Positions 10,808 to 21,531 of a stretch of DNA of 64,000 bases are shown here, one piece after another. The stretch is from Lunularia cruciata (taxonomy: Eukaryota; Streptophyta; Marchantiopsida; Lunulariales; Lunulariaceae). The translations under genes were made by a program, and so were the position numbers. Each line of letters begins with the position of its first letter. The first letter of the stretch is position 1. The stretch covers positions 61,438,911 through 61,502,910 of the forward strand of contig OX419760.1 of the NCBI GenBank assembly GCA_948567375.1, written 5' to 3'. A model generated the notes under the pieces. The model saw only the letters and a program-made list of their open reading frames with translations, was not told the DNA's origin and ran no database searches.

Positions 10808-13800
10808 ATGTGAGAGTCCCCGCAAACATAGACCTCGGGTGTTTTAGAAACTTCCGAGTCTATGGTCCAATATTTCCGCACTCTCCACCTGTTTACTCGA
10901 GTGGCAAAAGGATTACCTTCCAAGTCTACAAGCTGCAGGAACCCATTTTCGTAAAGATGAACAACTCGATAGGGACCCATCCATCTCAAATGCAACTTGC
11001 CTGGAAAAAATATTTGGCGATTGTCATATAACAAAACCAAATCTCCTTCTCTTACAGTCACAGGCTTGATTCTCTTATCGTGCGTAACTTTCCTCTGTGC
11101 TTGTACTTCTTTTGTGGTTTGCATTGCATCGTCTCTTTTCTCTTCTAACCACATCAGTTGATGAATCCGAAGATCCTGACTTTCTTCTTCAGACATTCGT
11201 TCTTTGCAAAGAACCCGATATGTCGGAACTTCAAATTCAACTGGCAGTATGGGATGCAAGCCATATGTCAAGAAGTATGGAGTTTGTTTGGTTGTAATCT
11301 TCTCTGTCGTTCGATATGCGCACAACACGGCTGGTAATTTTGTATCCCAGTCATAGGCATAATTGATAGTCACCTTATTCAAAATTTTACAAAGTAACCC
11401 GTTCGCTTTTTCCGTTAAACCATTTTCTTTTGGGTTATAAGGAGTCGTCTTCCAATGTTTAATCTGAAAGTACTTGGTTAACGCCTCCATTATAGAGTTC
11501 AAAAAATGTGTTCCTTGGTCACTGACCAATTCTAGAGGACACCCATATCGGGAGATGATGTTTCAAAAGAAGAATTCTGCCACAGTTTCAGCATCATCTC
11601 TGCGAGTTGCTTCAGCTTCGACCATCTTGGTAGCATAGTCAATGCAAACCAAAATGTATCTCTTTCTTGTGACTCGGGTCATTGGTTGAATGGGACCCAC
11701 AAAATCAATCCCCCATTTCTCAAATAGGGCCAAAGGAAAAATTGGTCTCAAAGGCCATTGAGAAGTAGCCGTTGGCTTCCCCGTTCTCTGACAAGCATCA
11801 CAACTTTGGATATGAGCATGCACGTCTTTGTACATTGTAGGCCACCAATACCATGCCGAAAGAATTTTCTTTATAGTATTCTTTAGAGCATAGTGTCCTC
11901 CCGATGCTTCGGAGTGTAAAGATTCAATCACGCCTCCTACTTTGTATGACTCCAAGCATCGCCGAAGTACTTCGTCTTCACCCATCTTAAATAAAATGCT
12001 GTGTTTAAGCTGGTACGGCCCCATTTTCCTGAGAAAGACTGCCTGCTGTTCCGGGTCCATCCCCTTAGGACAATGAAGAGTATTCAGATAATTATATTCA
12101 GCTGCATACCTTGTACTTTGTATTGCTGATAAGTGATACAACTCTTTGTCAAGGAACCGATTGTCCATTTCCCACTCCTGGTCTTGAGTTTCTAACCTGG
12201 ACAGGAAGTCTGCATTCGAATGCAAAGCTCCCTTCCTTACTTGTACAGTATACGTGAACTCTTGTAGCAACAAGATCCATCTTGCAATTCGTCCCGATAA
12301 ATCTGCCTTCTTGACCAAGTGTTGCAATGCGTTATGGTCCACATAGAAGACAAACTCATATCCCAACAAATAATGACGAAATTTCTTGTAGGCATACACC
12401 ATTCCGAGTGCTTCTCTTTCAGTCGTAGAATAATTCTTTTCAGAAACTGAAAGTTGTCGGCTGGCATAATACACCGGGTAGTCCTTCTTCTTCTCGTCCT
12501 TCTGACTTAAGATGACTCCAATGGCCATGGACAAAGTGTCCACATATACATGAAAAGGGACGTCCCAGTTTGGGGCCCTCATAACTGGTGCTTCAACCAG
12601 CTTCTTCTTCAACACCTGGAAAGCTTCTTCTTGATTTGCTTCCCACAGATAGTCTTTGGATTTCTTCAGAAGCTTTGTAAGTGGTGCAGCAAGTACTGCA
12701 TAGTTTGACACGAAGCGTCTGTAATATCTGACATGTCCCAAGAAGGCTCTCAGCTCCCGGATGTTCTTTGGGGATTCCAAAGCTGCGATTATCTTAATCT
12801 TCTCAACATCAACTTCAATACCTCGGCTTGACACCCAATGCCCCAGAAGAATTCCCTCCTTCAATGCAAAGAAGCATTTCTCCGGGTGTAATGACAAGCC
12901 GGCAAAATGACACCTTTCAAACATTTGGTGAAGGTAATCTAAATGTACATCTCTTCGACCAAACACACAAAAGTCATCAATAAAAACTTCCACAAATTTG
13001 CGCAGGAAATCTTTGAAGATTGAATTCATCATCTGTTGGAAAGTAGCGGGAGCATTACACAACCCAAAGGGCATTTGATTATTAGCAAAAGTGCCCCAAT
13101 CGGTCGTGAATGTAGTTTTATCCTTGTCTTCTTCTCGGATGGATACCTGATTATACCCTGAAAATCCATCGAGAAAACTATAACAAGGATGCCCAGCTAC
13201 CTGATCTAAAATTGCATCGGTAAAAGGCAAGGGATGATGATCTTTCCTTGTGACTGCGTTCAACTTCCGGAAGTCTTGGCACACTTGGATCTTCCCTGTT
13301 TTCTTCTTTGGAACAATGACAATGGGGGAAACGCATTCACTACTTAAGACAGGGAAGATGATTCTGGCTCCTAAGTACTTGTTGATTTCATCTTTTACCA
13401 AAAGCGAGTACTTTGGGTTCAGACGGTATTGTCACTGCCAAACCGGAACTGCACCTTCAACCAGATCAATCCGTTGTTCTCCAAATTCTTGTGGAATACC
13501 CGGCATTTGATCAATAGACCAGGCGAATACATCTTAGAATTCTATAAACAGGGCAGTGTATCCTGCCAACTCATCCAAAGTAACTGTCTTCAAGATTTTT
13601 AAAATTTTTCCTTCAGTTAATAAAACATCTTGACAGTCATCGGAGTTGATGACTCCTTCAACGTGGCTTACTCGGCTTAATCTGAGGCAAGCTGCCATCA
13701 AACCCCCTTCCTCCAAGTCCGGTTCACCCGAGGTGAGGTCATATGGATCTTCGTCTTCAACATCCACCTCGTAGCATTCCAAGTAATTAACTTGGACTTT

Positions 13801-13908
13801 GTCTTTGGATTCGTCTGAGGACAAAGACGATGAGTCTTCGGATTTTTCCTCCTCTTCCGACGAACTTGTTTCCCCCAGATGGGGAACCTTCGTCCAACTC
13901 ACAGTCAC
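10804..13908 (-). pseudogene. pol: Family-1 pol: RT, RNase H and integrase (element 1c)
   Basis: The longest uninterrupted part is 612 codons (13401-11563). RT motifs: SPIVIVPKKKTGK, MPFGLCNAPATFQQMM and the catalytic VFIDDFCVFG. RNase H: HVYVDTLSMAIG, YSTTEREALGMVYAYKKFRH, YVDHNALQHL, NADFLSRLE. Integrase: HHCC-type zinc domain (SGGHYALK...CDACQRTG), catalytic Asp in WGIDFVGP, second Asp in SDQGTHF, Glu in PKENGLTEKAN, and a GPY/F-type end RWMGPYRVVHL. Codons stay in one frame with gag and protease. In-frame stops occur at 13534, near 13434 and at 11563-11565 (TGA). Element 1f has sense codons at the first two sites (CAA and CGG), consistent with C-to-T decay; 1f is truncated before the third. 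The frame ends at 10804 inside the polypurine tract. RT is Athila/Tat-like. Confidence 0.93.
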
Positions 13909-14034
13909 CAGCTTCTAATCTTTGGATGAAATGTCCTTGAATCTTAACTTCTACTGATGCCAATCCACTACAACTTGGGCACTGTACAATCAGGGTCTGC
14001 CAATCAATAGAGGGCAACCAGTCTTTGTCACTGG

Positions 14035-14592
14035 TCACAACACAATATAATTCAACTTGAAGGGTACTCCTCCAATGATCGTGGTAATGTTTGACAGCAT
14101 GCCCAAAGGCCGTCTCCTGGTTTGGTCTGCAAACTTCAACACTCGGGGTGTTGGTTCAAACGTATGATAGTCGAGTCGATTTGCAGTATCCTCGGTCATG
14201 ACATTCACACCGGACCCAGAGTCAATGGGAATCGATGTGATCATGCACCCTGCAATCTTTGCGTCTACCTTGGGAGATCCCAAATCTTCTTGCTCAATAC
14301 GATAGATAGCAGGCAGGTCCTTCTTTGACATCAACCTCACCTTCTTGAGGGCCGAATTCAGGTGTCTCTTGTACAGCTTGTTATCTTTCCACAATTGCTT
14401 GAATGTTATGTTGGCATTTGTGGTTGCCAGATTTGCTACAATATCATATTGGGGAACTCCTCCCAATTTGACTATCTTCGCCTTCGGCTTTGGATCCGAA
14501 GTCTCTCCATGTCTCATCTTGACTTTGAGATGCTTCAAAATGGTGACGGGCTTGCTGATGGCCTTTACCCGAGGTTCCTCGGGTTGGCCCAC
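14035..14592 (-). pseudogene. Family-1 aspartic protease (element 1c)
   Basis: Minus-strand open stretch of 185 codons containing IPIDSGSGVNVM, the Asp-Ser-Gly catalytic motif of retroviral-type proteases, preceded by a conserved basic segment (KLGGVPQYDIVANLA). After a stop at 14035 the same frame continues with LLIGRPW, the usual C-terminal protease motif, and an acidic linker (about 13600-13908, rich in S/E/D) leading into RT. It would cleave the Gag-Pol precursor. Separate stops at 14623 and 14035 make it non-functional here. Confidence 0.88.
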
Positions 14593-14622
14593 CTCGGCTT
14601 GGATCAGACCCTTTACTTTGGA

Positions 14623-14874
14623 TCAGATGTCCACCGGAAAAATTGGAGACTTCGTCTTTGTCTCCTCTTCCAAACTCAGTTCCTGAGTCCTAAGTAGTGC
14701 TTCCTTTAGTTCTTTCTGCAAGGCTTTAGCTTTAGCTTTTGCGTGGATCTTTTCCTCCTTAGCAGAAAGAATTGCTTTTGGGTGCCGTCTTTTTGCCTTT
14801 CTCAAAGACGACAAGGTCGTACTCAGTTCTTTGGGATCACGCTTCTTCTTACTAGAGCGTGTCTCAACCTTCAA
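14623..14874 (-). pseudogene. Charged Gag-Pro linker of element 1c
   Basis: Eighty-three open codons rich in K, E and A (KKKRDPKELS, AKAKALQKELKEALL), in the same frame as gag upstream and protease downstream. A similar segment is fused to gag without a stop in element 1f (to 59972), so it is ancestrally part of one polyprotein. The stretch looks helical. I do not recognise a domain. Confidence 0.7.
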
Positions 14875-15000
14875 AATTTCAAAGTCCGGCCATTCTCCTT
14901 CTGAGGCCGGACTCCCTTCTTGAGGTCTTTCTTCCTCAAGGGTAATGCAATTTACATTTGTATCCCCCTTTGGCTGAAGTGCTGCACGCTCAGCGGGGGT

Positions 15001-16917
15001 CTATACATACTTTACAAGCAGCTTCGGGTTTGGTGGGTGAGGACATTGGTTGCACGTATGCCCCGATCCTTTACAATTTCCGCACAAGGGAACGTACCCA
15101 ATTTGCCTTCTTGGCTCGGGACAGTTTGGAGACCAATGTCCCATCGAGCCACAATTATAACAGGCTTTGGGTGCAACATTCTGATGCCGATTTTGGTTGC
15201 TCATCGGTGGTCTTTGTGGGGGAGCATTGGGGTTATACTCCCTGGGTCCATACCTCAGACCTTGATACAATGTGCTTGCTTGAGGTTGTACTTCCTGCTT
15301 TTGGTACACAACCTCTTCATCCTCGTCTTGGTTCCATCTTGGAACCCAATCAATTTGTTGCACTGGGAATGCATTACGAGTATTGCATTCTTTGTTGGCG
15401 TGGCCTGATTTGCCACATGCGGTGCACCATACATTAGATCTTCCAAACACTGGGGCCTTCCTTCGATCCTTTGCCCCAATCATCTGGATCTTGAAATCCA
15501 AAAACTCCTTGATGAGGGCATCTAGCTTGGTATCCGCCTTATGTACACTCTTGGCTGGAGGAGTCACTGGTTTCTTGCCTCCACGTCTACTTCTGACTTG
15601 TCTTGGCTTTGATTCTTCTTTGGATTCCGAAGAAGAGCTCAAAGACGTAGAGGATTTGTCCAAAGAAGGGGAGGTGCTGCGCGAAGCTCTCCTTCTAGGC
15701 TTCTTGCCTTTCTTCTCCCGATTTCTCCGGTTACCGGCAGAGTGAGAGTGGGCCGCTTCATAACAAGCGACATGTTTGAGTACTTTGTCCAGGGAAGTTA
15801 CATTCCTCTCCTTGGCAAAGATTTGTATCTCTGGTGAAAGGCCCCCGAGGAACCAGGTAATGGCTTGGGCATCGGAGTAACCCACCACCCCCAATTGCTT
15901 GGGAACTCGGTTCACCAGTGCCATGAACCGCTCAGAGTAGTCTCTCAACTTCTCCTTTTTGACTCGGTCCAAATCGTTGAGTGCCGCAAAGACACTCGTG
16001 TCGTAGTCAACCTCCCGGAATTGTTCAAGGAAGTTGTTTCTCAAGTCTGCCCAGTCCGCTGGTACGAACCCCTTTTGGGTCACATGGGTGTACCAACTCC
16101 GAGCTTTCTTGCGGAGCAAACTTGGGAAAATTCTCAATCGAACTGCCGAGTCATGCTCCTTGTTAGCAAAGGAGATGACTTCGAATTCTTTGATGAATTC
16201 ATCGGGGTCTTTGTCTTGTTCTGTCCCCTTGTACTTCTGATAGGCGTGTCGGGTGACAGGGAGCAAAGTCATTGTTCGATGCACTGGGATTGGCTGAGGT
16301 GGTGTTGAACTTGACGGAACTGAAAGATTGGCTGGTATTGACACCGTGTTGTCAGCCCAAGGATTCCAATTCGTCAAATTCAAGGTGGGGTCTTCCTCAA
16401 CAATTTTTGCTATGAGGGTGTCGACTTCAACCCAAGTGGAAGATTCAGGATCAACACCTTCGATTGGTTCTTCAAACTTCCTTTGGGACAACCAAGGAAT
16501 CATTTGTAGAAGATGTTGACACTCGTCTTCAGTAAGTGTTTGTGCTGTCTTTTCTTGAGCAAAGTGCTTCAAGGAAACAACTTCCTTTACAACTCTAGGG
16601 GAAGTTGGTGTACTCGGCCACATGCATATGTTTGCCCACTCAATTCTTTCTTCTTCTTGGAAGAAGAGAGAGATGCGAAGTAGCCTTGCCAACCGCCTTT
16701 GTGTTTCTTGTGATCGAGTTCTCGCAAGGCTTCTTGCACTTCGTGAAGGAGTTGAAAATCCAACGCCTCTTGTTCAGTTTTGTCAACGAGGGATGGGACG
16801 TTCAGATGTTCTTCTTCTTCACGCTGAAGTGCTCGTCTTTGAGCTCTGTCTTCCTGTTGTTCTTTGAGCTCTGTCTTCCTGTTGTCTTCCTGTGTTCTCT
16901 CGATGCAGACATTCATA
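15001..16917 (-). pseudogene. gag: Family-1 Gag with three CCHC zinc knuckles (element 1c)
   Basis: The main open part is 563 codons (16692-15001). A retrotransposon Gag domain lies at about residues 140-300 (DEFIKEFEVISFANKEHD, KARSWYTHV, LRDYSERFMALVNRVPKQ, ITWFLGGLSPEIQIF). A basic Ser-rich stretch follows, then three zinc knuckles: CTACGKSGHANKEC, CYNCGSMGHWSPNC and CGNCKGSGHTCNQC. Most plant Ty3 Gags carry one or two. The N-terminus (about 16587-16917) is in another frame because of a frameshift near 16610-16690 and a 25-bp tandem duplication at about 16837-16885; element 1f reads through the corresponding region in one frame. The stop at 15001 is TAG where 1f has CAG. Gag would form the particle and package RNA. 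Confidence 0.9.
16837..16885. repeat. 25-bp tandem duplication in gag
   Basis: CTTTGAGCTCTGTCTTCCTG followed by TTGTT-like bases occurs twice in tandem. The unit is not a multiple of three and is absent from the matching part of element 1f, so it shifts the gag frame. Confidence 0.75.
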
Positions 16918-16975
16918 TTGCATTGATACCTAGTTTCCAATTTGGCTTTGTATTCTTCCACTTTCGAGATTTGTA

Positions 16976-16993
16976 TCCCCAGCAGGAAGGCCA
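16976..16993 (-). other. Degraded primer-binding site of element 1c
   Basis: Minus-strand TGGCCTTCCTGCTGGGGA starts 7 bases after the LTR end. The intact family site in element 1f is TGGCGCCGCTACCGGGGA, close to the complement of plant tRNA-Asp 3' ends (TGGCGCCGTTGCCGGGGA). Both outer ends are kept, but six of the inner bases are changed. Confidence 0.8.
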
Positions 16994-18260
16994 AAAATCA
17001 TGTGACAACCCGGCAAATATCACTTTTGCGGTAATCGGGTAAGTAAAGTTTGTTCCCGTAGAGATACAAGTCAGTTATGTCCAAATACAAAGCAAAGTAA
17101 CAATTGTAGTTCTTCTTGGTTGCGTCTTTAATCTCTCAGGTAGAAACCACACCCAGACGAGAGTAACAAGCACTGACTTGCAGTCTTGTCACAAATTCAC
17201 ACTCCTTAATCACAACTCCATCAAATCTTTCCAAACAATCTTGATTGTGATGATTCAGGCTCTCCCAAAAACGGCACTTCACTGGAAAACAACTTCGCCT
17301 CAGAATTGTGTTCCACCCCTCCACTGAAGGCACAACTTCCTCGATTGAAATTGCTTCACATCAACTTTGCATTGCACTCACAAATGCAGAATACTACCAA
17401 CACTACAATTCCTCTCAGATTTGTCAAGGCATTGCTTTGATTGCACTTCACTCAGGATCAAACACAAAGAATGAAGATCAAGGTTGTGGAATCCAACATC
17501 CAACAAACACACTGACTTGCACTTTGAATTTCTCCAAACACTCACAAACACAATCACAAAGCTGATACTCAGAATCAAGCTCAAGCGATGAGCACTGCTT
17601 CACAGCACTTTGCTTTATCTATTCTTAGAAATAATGAGCACTGAACAACATCTGACTGCAAATGCCACTCTTAAATAGTGAACAAATCAATAGTTCTAAC
17701 AACTATACCGTTCTACAACAACTGTTCTAACCTGCAGATCCAAAATGACAATGCACCTCTTCATATCTGTCTATTCAAATCTCAAATCTGTTACTACTCC
17801 TATCCAATGTCTACTTCTTCCTCGGCTTTCAAACCCAAACCCGAAGTAATTTTACTTCCTACTACTCTAACCTCAGGTTTTGTATCTTCTTCTTCTTCTA
17901 CCAGATCCAACAATTCTCTTTCCTAATATGAAATTCCACTAATGGGTAATCTATCTAACTCCTTATCTCTCGACCCACTCTTCTCTAATGTCTCCATCGG
18001 TAACTCCGAAGACATTTGGACTCTTATGTTATCTACTTTGGGTTTTGCTTCAACATCTTTCCGAAACTTTTCTATCTCTATTTTCACTAAGTCTAGTCTA
18101 GTTGAAATGTTATCTTCTACCTCTAATATTTTCTTGTCTACACGAGTTCTTAACTGGATCAACAAAGCGTTCATATCAGTGTCTTTCGCCTATCTTCGCC
18201 TCGTCTCCTGCACCAACAATTTCAACTCGTGCAGTCTTGTCTCTTCAATTTGAACGCTGG

Positions 18261-19011
18261 CCTCTTGTAATACTCCGAGGACAAGAGAAGAGAGAAAACA
18301 CAGATTGCACACTCAAACATTCAATGTCCCAAGGGAGCACCTTCTCTTTATTATATAGACAAAGAGGATCTCCTCCAAGGAAGCTCCACCATAGGATTAG
18401 GGACACAGATAGGTGACATGTCAGCAAGCTCCACCCTTGGATTACTTACTTGGATGGGTGACCTGTCTGGTCTAGGTCCTATCTGGTTGGTCAAACAAGC
18501 TTAGACGGAGGGAATCTTTTAGGGAATCTTCCTGTAGGAATCTCAAAATCACGTGAGTAAGGTACCGTTGGAAAGCTCTCGACAAGACAAAGCAAGGGGG
18601 AGGGAAGGCCAGCCTTTCCTCTGTTGGGGGGGGGGGAATCTACACATTTTCGAGGCCTAATTCATTCGTTTAGGCCTCCAAAATTGCCTTCAAAGATTTC
18701 AAGTATATTTCGGTTCCTACTCTATTAGTAGAAGTCCCCTTTTGGTGATACCTCTTTCTGATCTGTTTAGTCCATCATGTGTAACATCCTTCTAGATGTT
18801 ACCAAACCAATTCTCACCTTTAAATCATATGTCTAGCTATTGGTTCTAAGGTTCTCAAGTCTATTTCGGTTTCTGCCCTATTAGTAGAAGTACTCTTTTG
18901 GTGATACTTCTATCTGATCTATTTTGACCATCATGTATAACATCATTCTAGATGTTACCGAACCAAATTTCACATCTAGATCATATGGCTAACCCTTGGT
19001 ATTACACCTCT
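18261..19011 (-). mobile_element. Family-5 solo LTR with 5-bp target duplication CCTCT
   Basis: 741 bp (18266-19006), beginning TGTAATACTC and ending GGTATTACA, flanked by CCTCT at 18261-18265 and 19007-19011. The uninterrupted site is seen in the 3' LTR of 1c (GGCCTCTGTACTC near 8616). Orientation is minus because the reverse complement aligns with the LTR at 45414-45970, which is followed by a PBS. A minus-strand TATA box (CTATATAATAAAG, about 18344-18356) leaves a short R-U5. It includes a 12-base G run near 18627. Confidence 0.9.
18701..19006 (-). repeat. Two 150-156-bp tandem repeats with an internal palindrome in family-5 U3
   Basis: Units 18701-18856 and 18857-19006 each contain AAGT-TATTTCGGTT, TATTAGTAGAAGT, TTTTGGTGATAC and a hairpin-like element: GTAACATC-CTTCTA-GATGTTAC in the first and ATAACATC-ATTCTA-GATGTTAC in the second. 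They lie at the 5' end of the LTR (U3), where enhancers sit. The related LTR at 45414 has only one clear unit. Confidence 0.75.
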
Positions 19012-21140
19012 GTACTCAACATTGCATTCATCTGGAGGACAATCTCCTTTATCGGCTCCAATCTTGTCTTCCTTTCTTGTTCCTGATCTGCAAGCCAGTC
19101 CTCTCTATACATCACCAACTCCTCCTCAAATTTGGCTTTCATCGTCTCCTTCTCCTTCTCCTTCTGTACTACCTTCTCCTCCTGATTACAAAGTAATTCT
19201 CGTAATCGGTCTTCTTCTCTTTACTGTGCCGCCAACTCTCGTTGCCAAAGTTGCTTCTTCTCTTCCATACTCTCCATCACTCTATCAAGCTCTTGATCCT
19301 TTGCTGCTACTCTCGCCATAACATGGATAACTTCTACTCTTGAATTAGCAAATTGCTGCTTCAAGATCTCGTATTCAACTACTTGTCTCTCCCTTGCTAT
19401 GTCACTCTTCTTCACAAGCTCCTCTCGATAGGTCACTTCTCTCTTCAGGTCTTCAATTACCTGACTTCTCTCTACTGCCTCCACTCGGAGTACTTCCCTT
19501 TCCTCCTCACCTCGGGTTACACTCTTCTTCAACTCCGAGTTCTCTTTGTCTAGTCGCGCTAACACATGCAACACAGTCTTCACCTCTGGATATGTCGACT
19601 GCATCTCCCTCTTCTTGTGCGCCAGCTTCACCAACAATGGACACACAATTTCCTGTAGGTACTCCACTCCATTTCTTGCAACTACTTCTTCCTGCATAGA
19701 AATCTCCTTCCTTACCTCTTCTTCACCTTATACTTGCCTTCTCCTTTGCAGTCTTCGTATCGGAATTGACGCCTCACTACCCGAGCTTTCTCTGACCTCT
19801 TCCTTCACTTTACTCGGCCCCGCTTCACACTTTGCTTTACGTCTTGAGCGAACTCCTTGCTGTACTGCAATCTTCCTTTCCTTGGGCATAGTTACTTTGT
19901 CCTCCAATTGTGTGTTGTCTTCGGCCTCCATCTCAGCATGCACTTCTTCTTCCTTGTATTTATCAACTGTTGGCACCGATATCATCTCTCCCACTTCATC
20001 ACTATCGCTGCTCGTATCTCCACTCTGCAACGTTAGCTCAGGCTCCTCCTTGTGTTCCAAGTCTTCCATTTTGAGCTCGGTATCTCCTTCTGAGTCCTCA
20101 TCCTCCAACTCAATCACCATCATACTTCACCTCGGGTTACTTCTCTGCATCTTTTGAGGTTTCTTGATATCTTTGGCTGCACCTTGCTGACCTCTCTTCT
20201 TCGATTTTGGAGTGCTTGCTTCTATCTCCACGCTCTTACCTATCTTCATGTAGTATTCATCAGTCCTTTGGATTTGGAGAATGTACTGCTGTTCTTCCAC
20301 GTCAACTTCTCTTCTTAAGTTGGGATGGAAATGAAACACAATTCTGCTTTGCTCCGCCAAATTGAGAAAATTCAACTTGAGGTAAAAATGTGCTGCAAAC
20401 GGCACAATGTAGTGTGGTGGCAACTTATCCCGCAAACTCCACACCATCTATCTTGTCCTCCCATGGAAGCACCTTGCCCAATTAATAGGCTCTCTTGCAA
20501 ACAACTTATGGAAGAACACCGCTTGGTGTTTCATCACATAAGTTGTTCTCTCTGGCTTCAAGATTGCCATGAGAGCACTCACGATCCCTCTCTTCACTGG
20601 ATCCTTGTAACTCTCAACCTTATACCCATTCTTTGTTCTCTTCAAAGAGAAAGCATCCCTCACTTCCTGAGTCTCCTGAGCTATCTCTCCCTTCCCCAAG
20701 AACGTGGCCCCCTGCTCCAAGCCTGCTTCCTTCCCGAGTACGAGTCTCCAATCCGACTCTGTCCAGCGAGCCGGATTTCCTCTCTTCCCTTCTTCCTCGG
20801 GTCCATCGAGACACTTACTCTCGATGATTTTTGTCATGAATCTTGGAAAACTTAAATTCCAATTCCATGCCAAAAATGTGATCCGAAGTTGGCTCAAGAC
20901 TTTGATCCTTGCTATCATGTCTAACCTCCAAATTGCATGATTTCTCACTACAAATTCGGAGTTCTTCTTCACTCCTCCCATCTCTTCTACCTTCTCACTC
21001 TCTCTTGATTTCACTCTCGCGACTTCTCCCTTGTGCACTAACATGATCCCAACTCTATTTCCTTTTCCCTAATCACCTGCAAGACGACTTCTCAACGGCG
21101 AAGGAAAATTACTCGACATCTCATTGTTGCAGGTTTGATT

Positions 21141-21146
21141 TTTATA
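21141..21146 (-). promoter_or_regulatory. TATA box upstream of the LTR-encoded ORF (5' LTR of 1c)
   Basis: Minus-strand CTCTATAAAAATC about 22 bases above the MSSNF codon block. Conserved in position with 10401-10406 and 52328-52335. Confidence 0.5.
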
Positions 21147-21531
21147 GAGTTGCGCTTCTTCGTCTTTCGTCGCTTCGAGTTTCTACCAAGAAATCACACC
21201 TCCAGCATGCACCTGTCACTGTCAATAAACCTTTGCAGTATGGGCCACCTGTTTTAAACGGCCCCTTCTTCAATTTCTCACCCCGATGAAAGGTTGTTAG
21301 CTGTCTTCGCCTTGGGTGGAGCTCCCCCCGATACGAAGACAATTTACTTCGGGTTGTATGCTGACAGGGCATTTCCGAGTACTTTGCCTTATGACCCAAA
21401 GTCACTTTACTTTGGGTTTCATCCCGAAGACTCATTTCTTTGCCTTCTTTGGCCATACAAGCGCAATCTGACTTCTCTATACACTTCTTCTCCTTTATTT
21501 TTAAAAAAACCAAAAAAATGTGGGCACCACA

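Larger units (their letters stand above)
17800..21119 (-). pseudogene. LTR-encoded coiled-coil ORF in the 5' LTR of 1c
   Basis: Probably the most informative copy. Candidate start ATG at 21119 (MSSNF) with a stop shortly after; a second in-frame ATG at 21044 opens 198 codons covering the conserved N-terminal domain (FLAWNWNLSFPRF, DWRLVLGKEAG, NGYKVESYKDPVKRG, EPINWARCFHG). One TAG (20448) and one further stop separate this from the acidic linker (20123-19728, rich in E/D/S with TLQSGDTSSDSD). A long coiled coil follows (19697-19221 and 18174-17923: heptad-like E, K, L, R with few Gly or Pro), ending at the stop 17800-17802. Ancestral length is about 850 residues. A family-5 LTR (18266-19006) splits the coiled coil. 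Same sense as gag-pol. No recognised enzyme motif. Confidence 0.68.
17001..21531 (-). repeat. 5' LTR of element 1c, with a family-5 LTR inside
   Basis: Minus orientation from TGTGGTGCCCACA (21531) to TTGTCACA (17001). Subtracting the 746-bp family-5 insertion and duplication leaves about 3.79 kb, the usual family length. It holds the TATA box at 21141-21146, the coiled-coil reading frame, and the second TATA-like TATTTAAG at 17670-17677 (minus strand) that probably starts element transcription. Confidence 0.93.

Noticed and set aside
11563-11565. TGA within integrase as programmed readthrough
   Set aside because: It is one of several in-frame stops in the same frame, so simple decay is the better explanation.
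14920-15437. Long plus-strand open frames of about 160 codons opposite gag
   Set aside because: Antisense shadows of the family-1 Gag zinc-knuckle region.
18620-18640. Poly-G run as a G-quadruplex or regulatory site
   Set aside because: A single run of 12 G cannot form a four-run quadruplex by itself and may be a sequencing or slippage feature.
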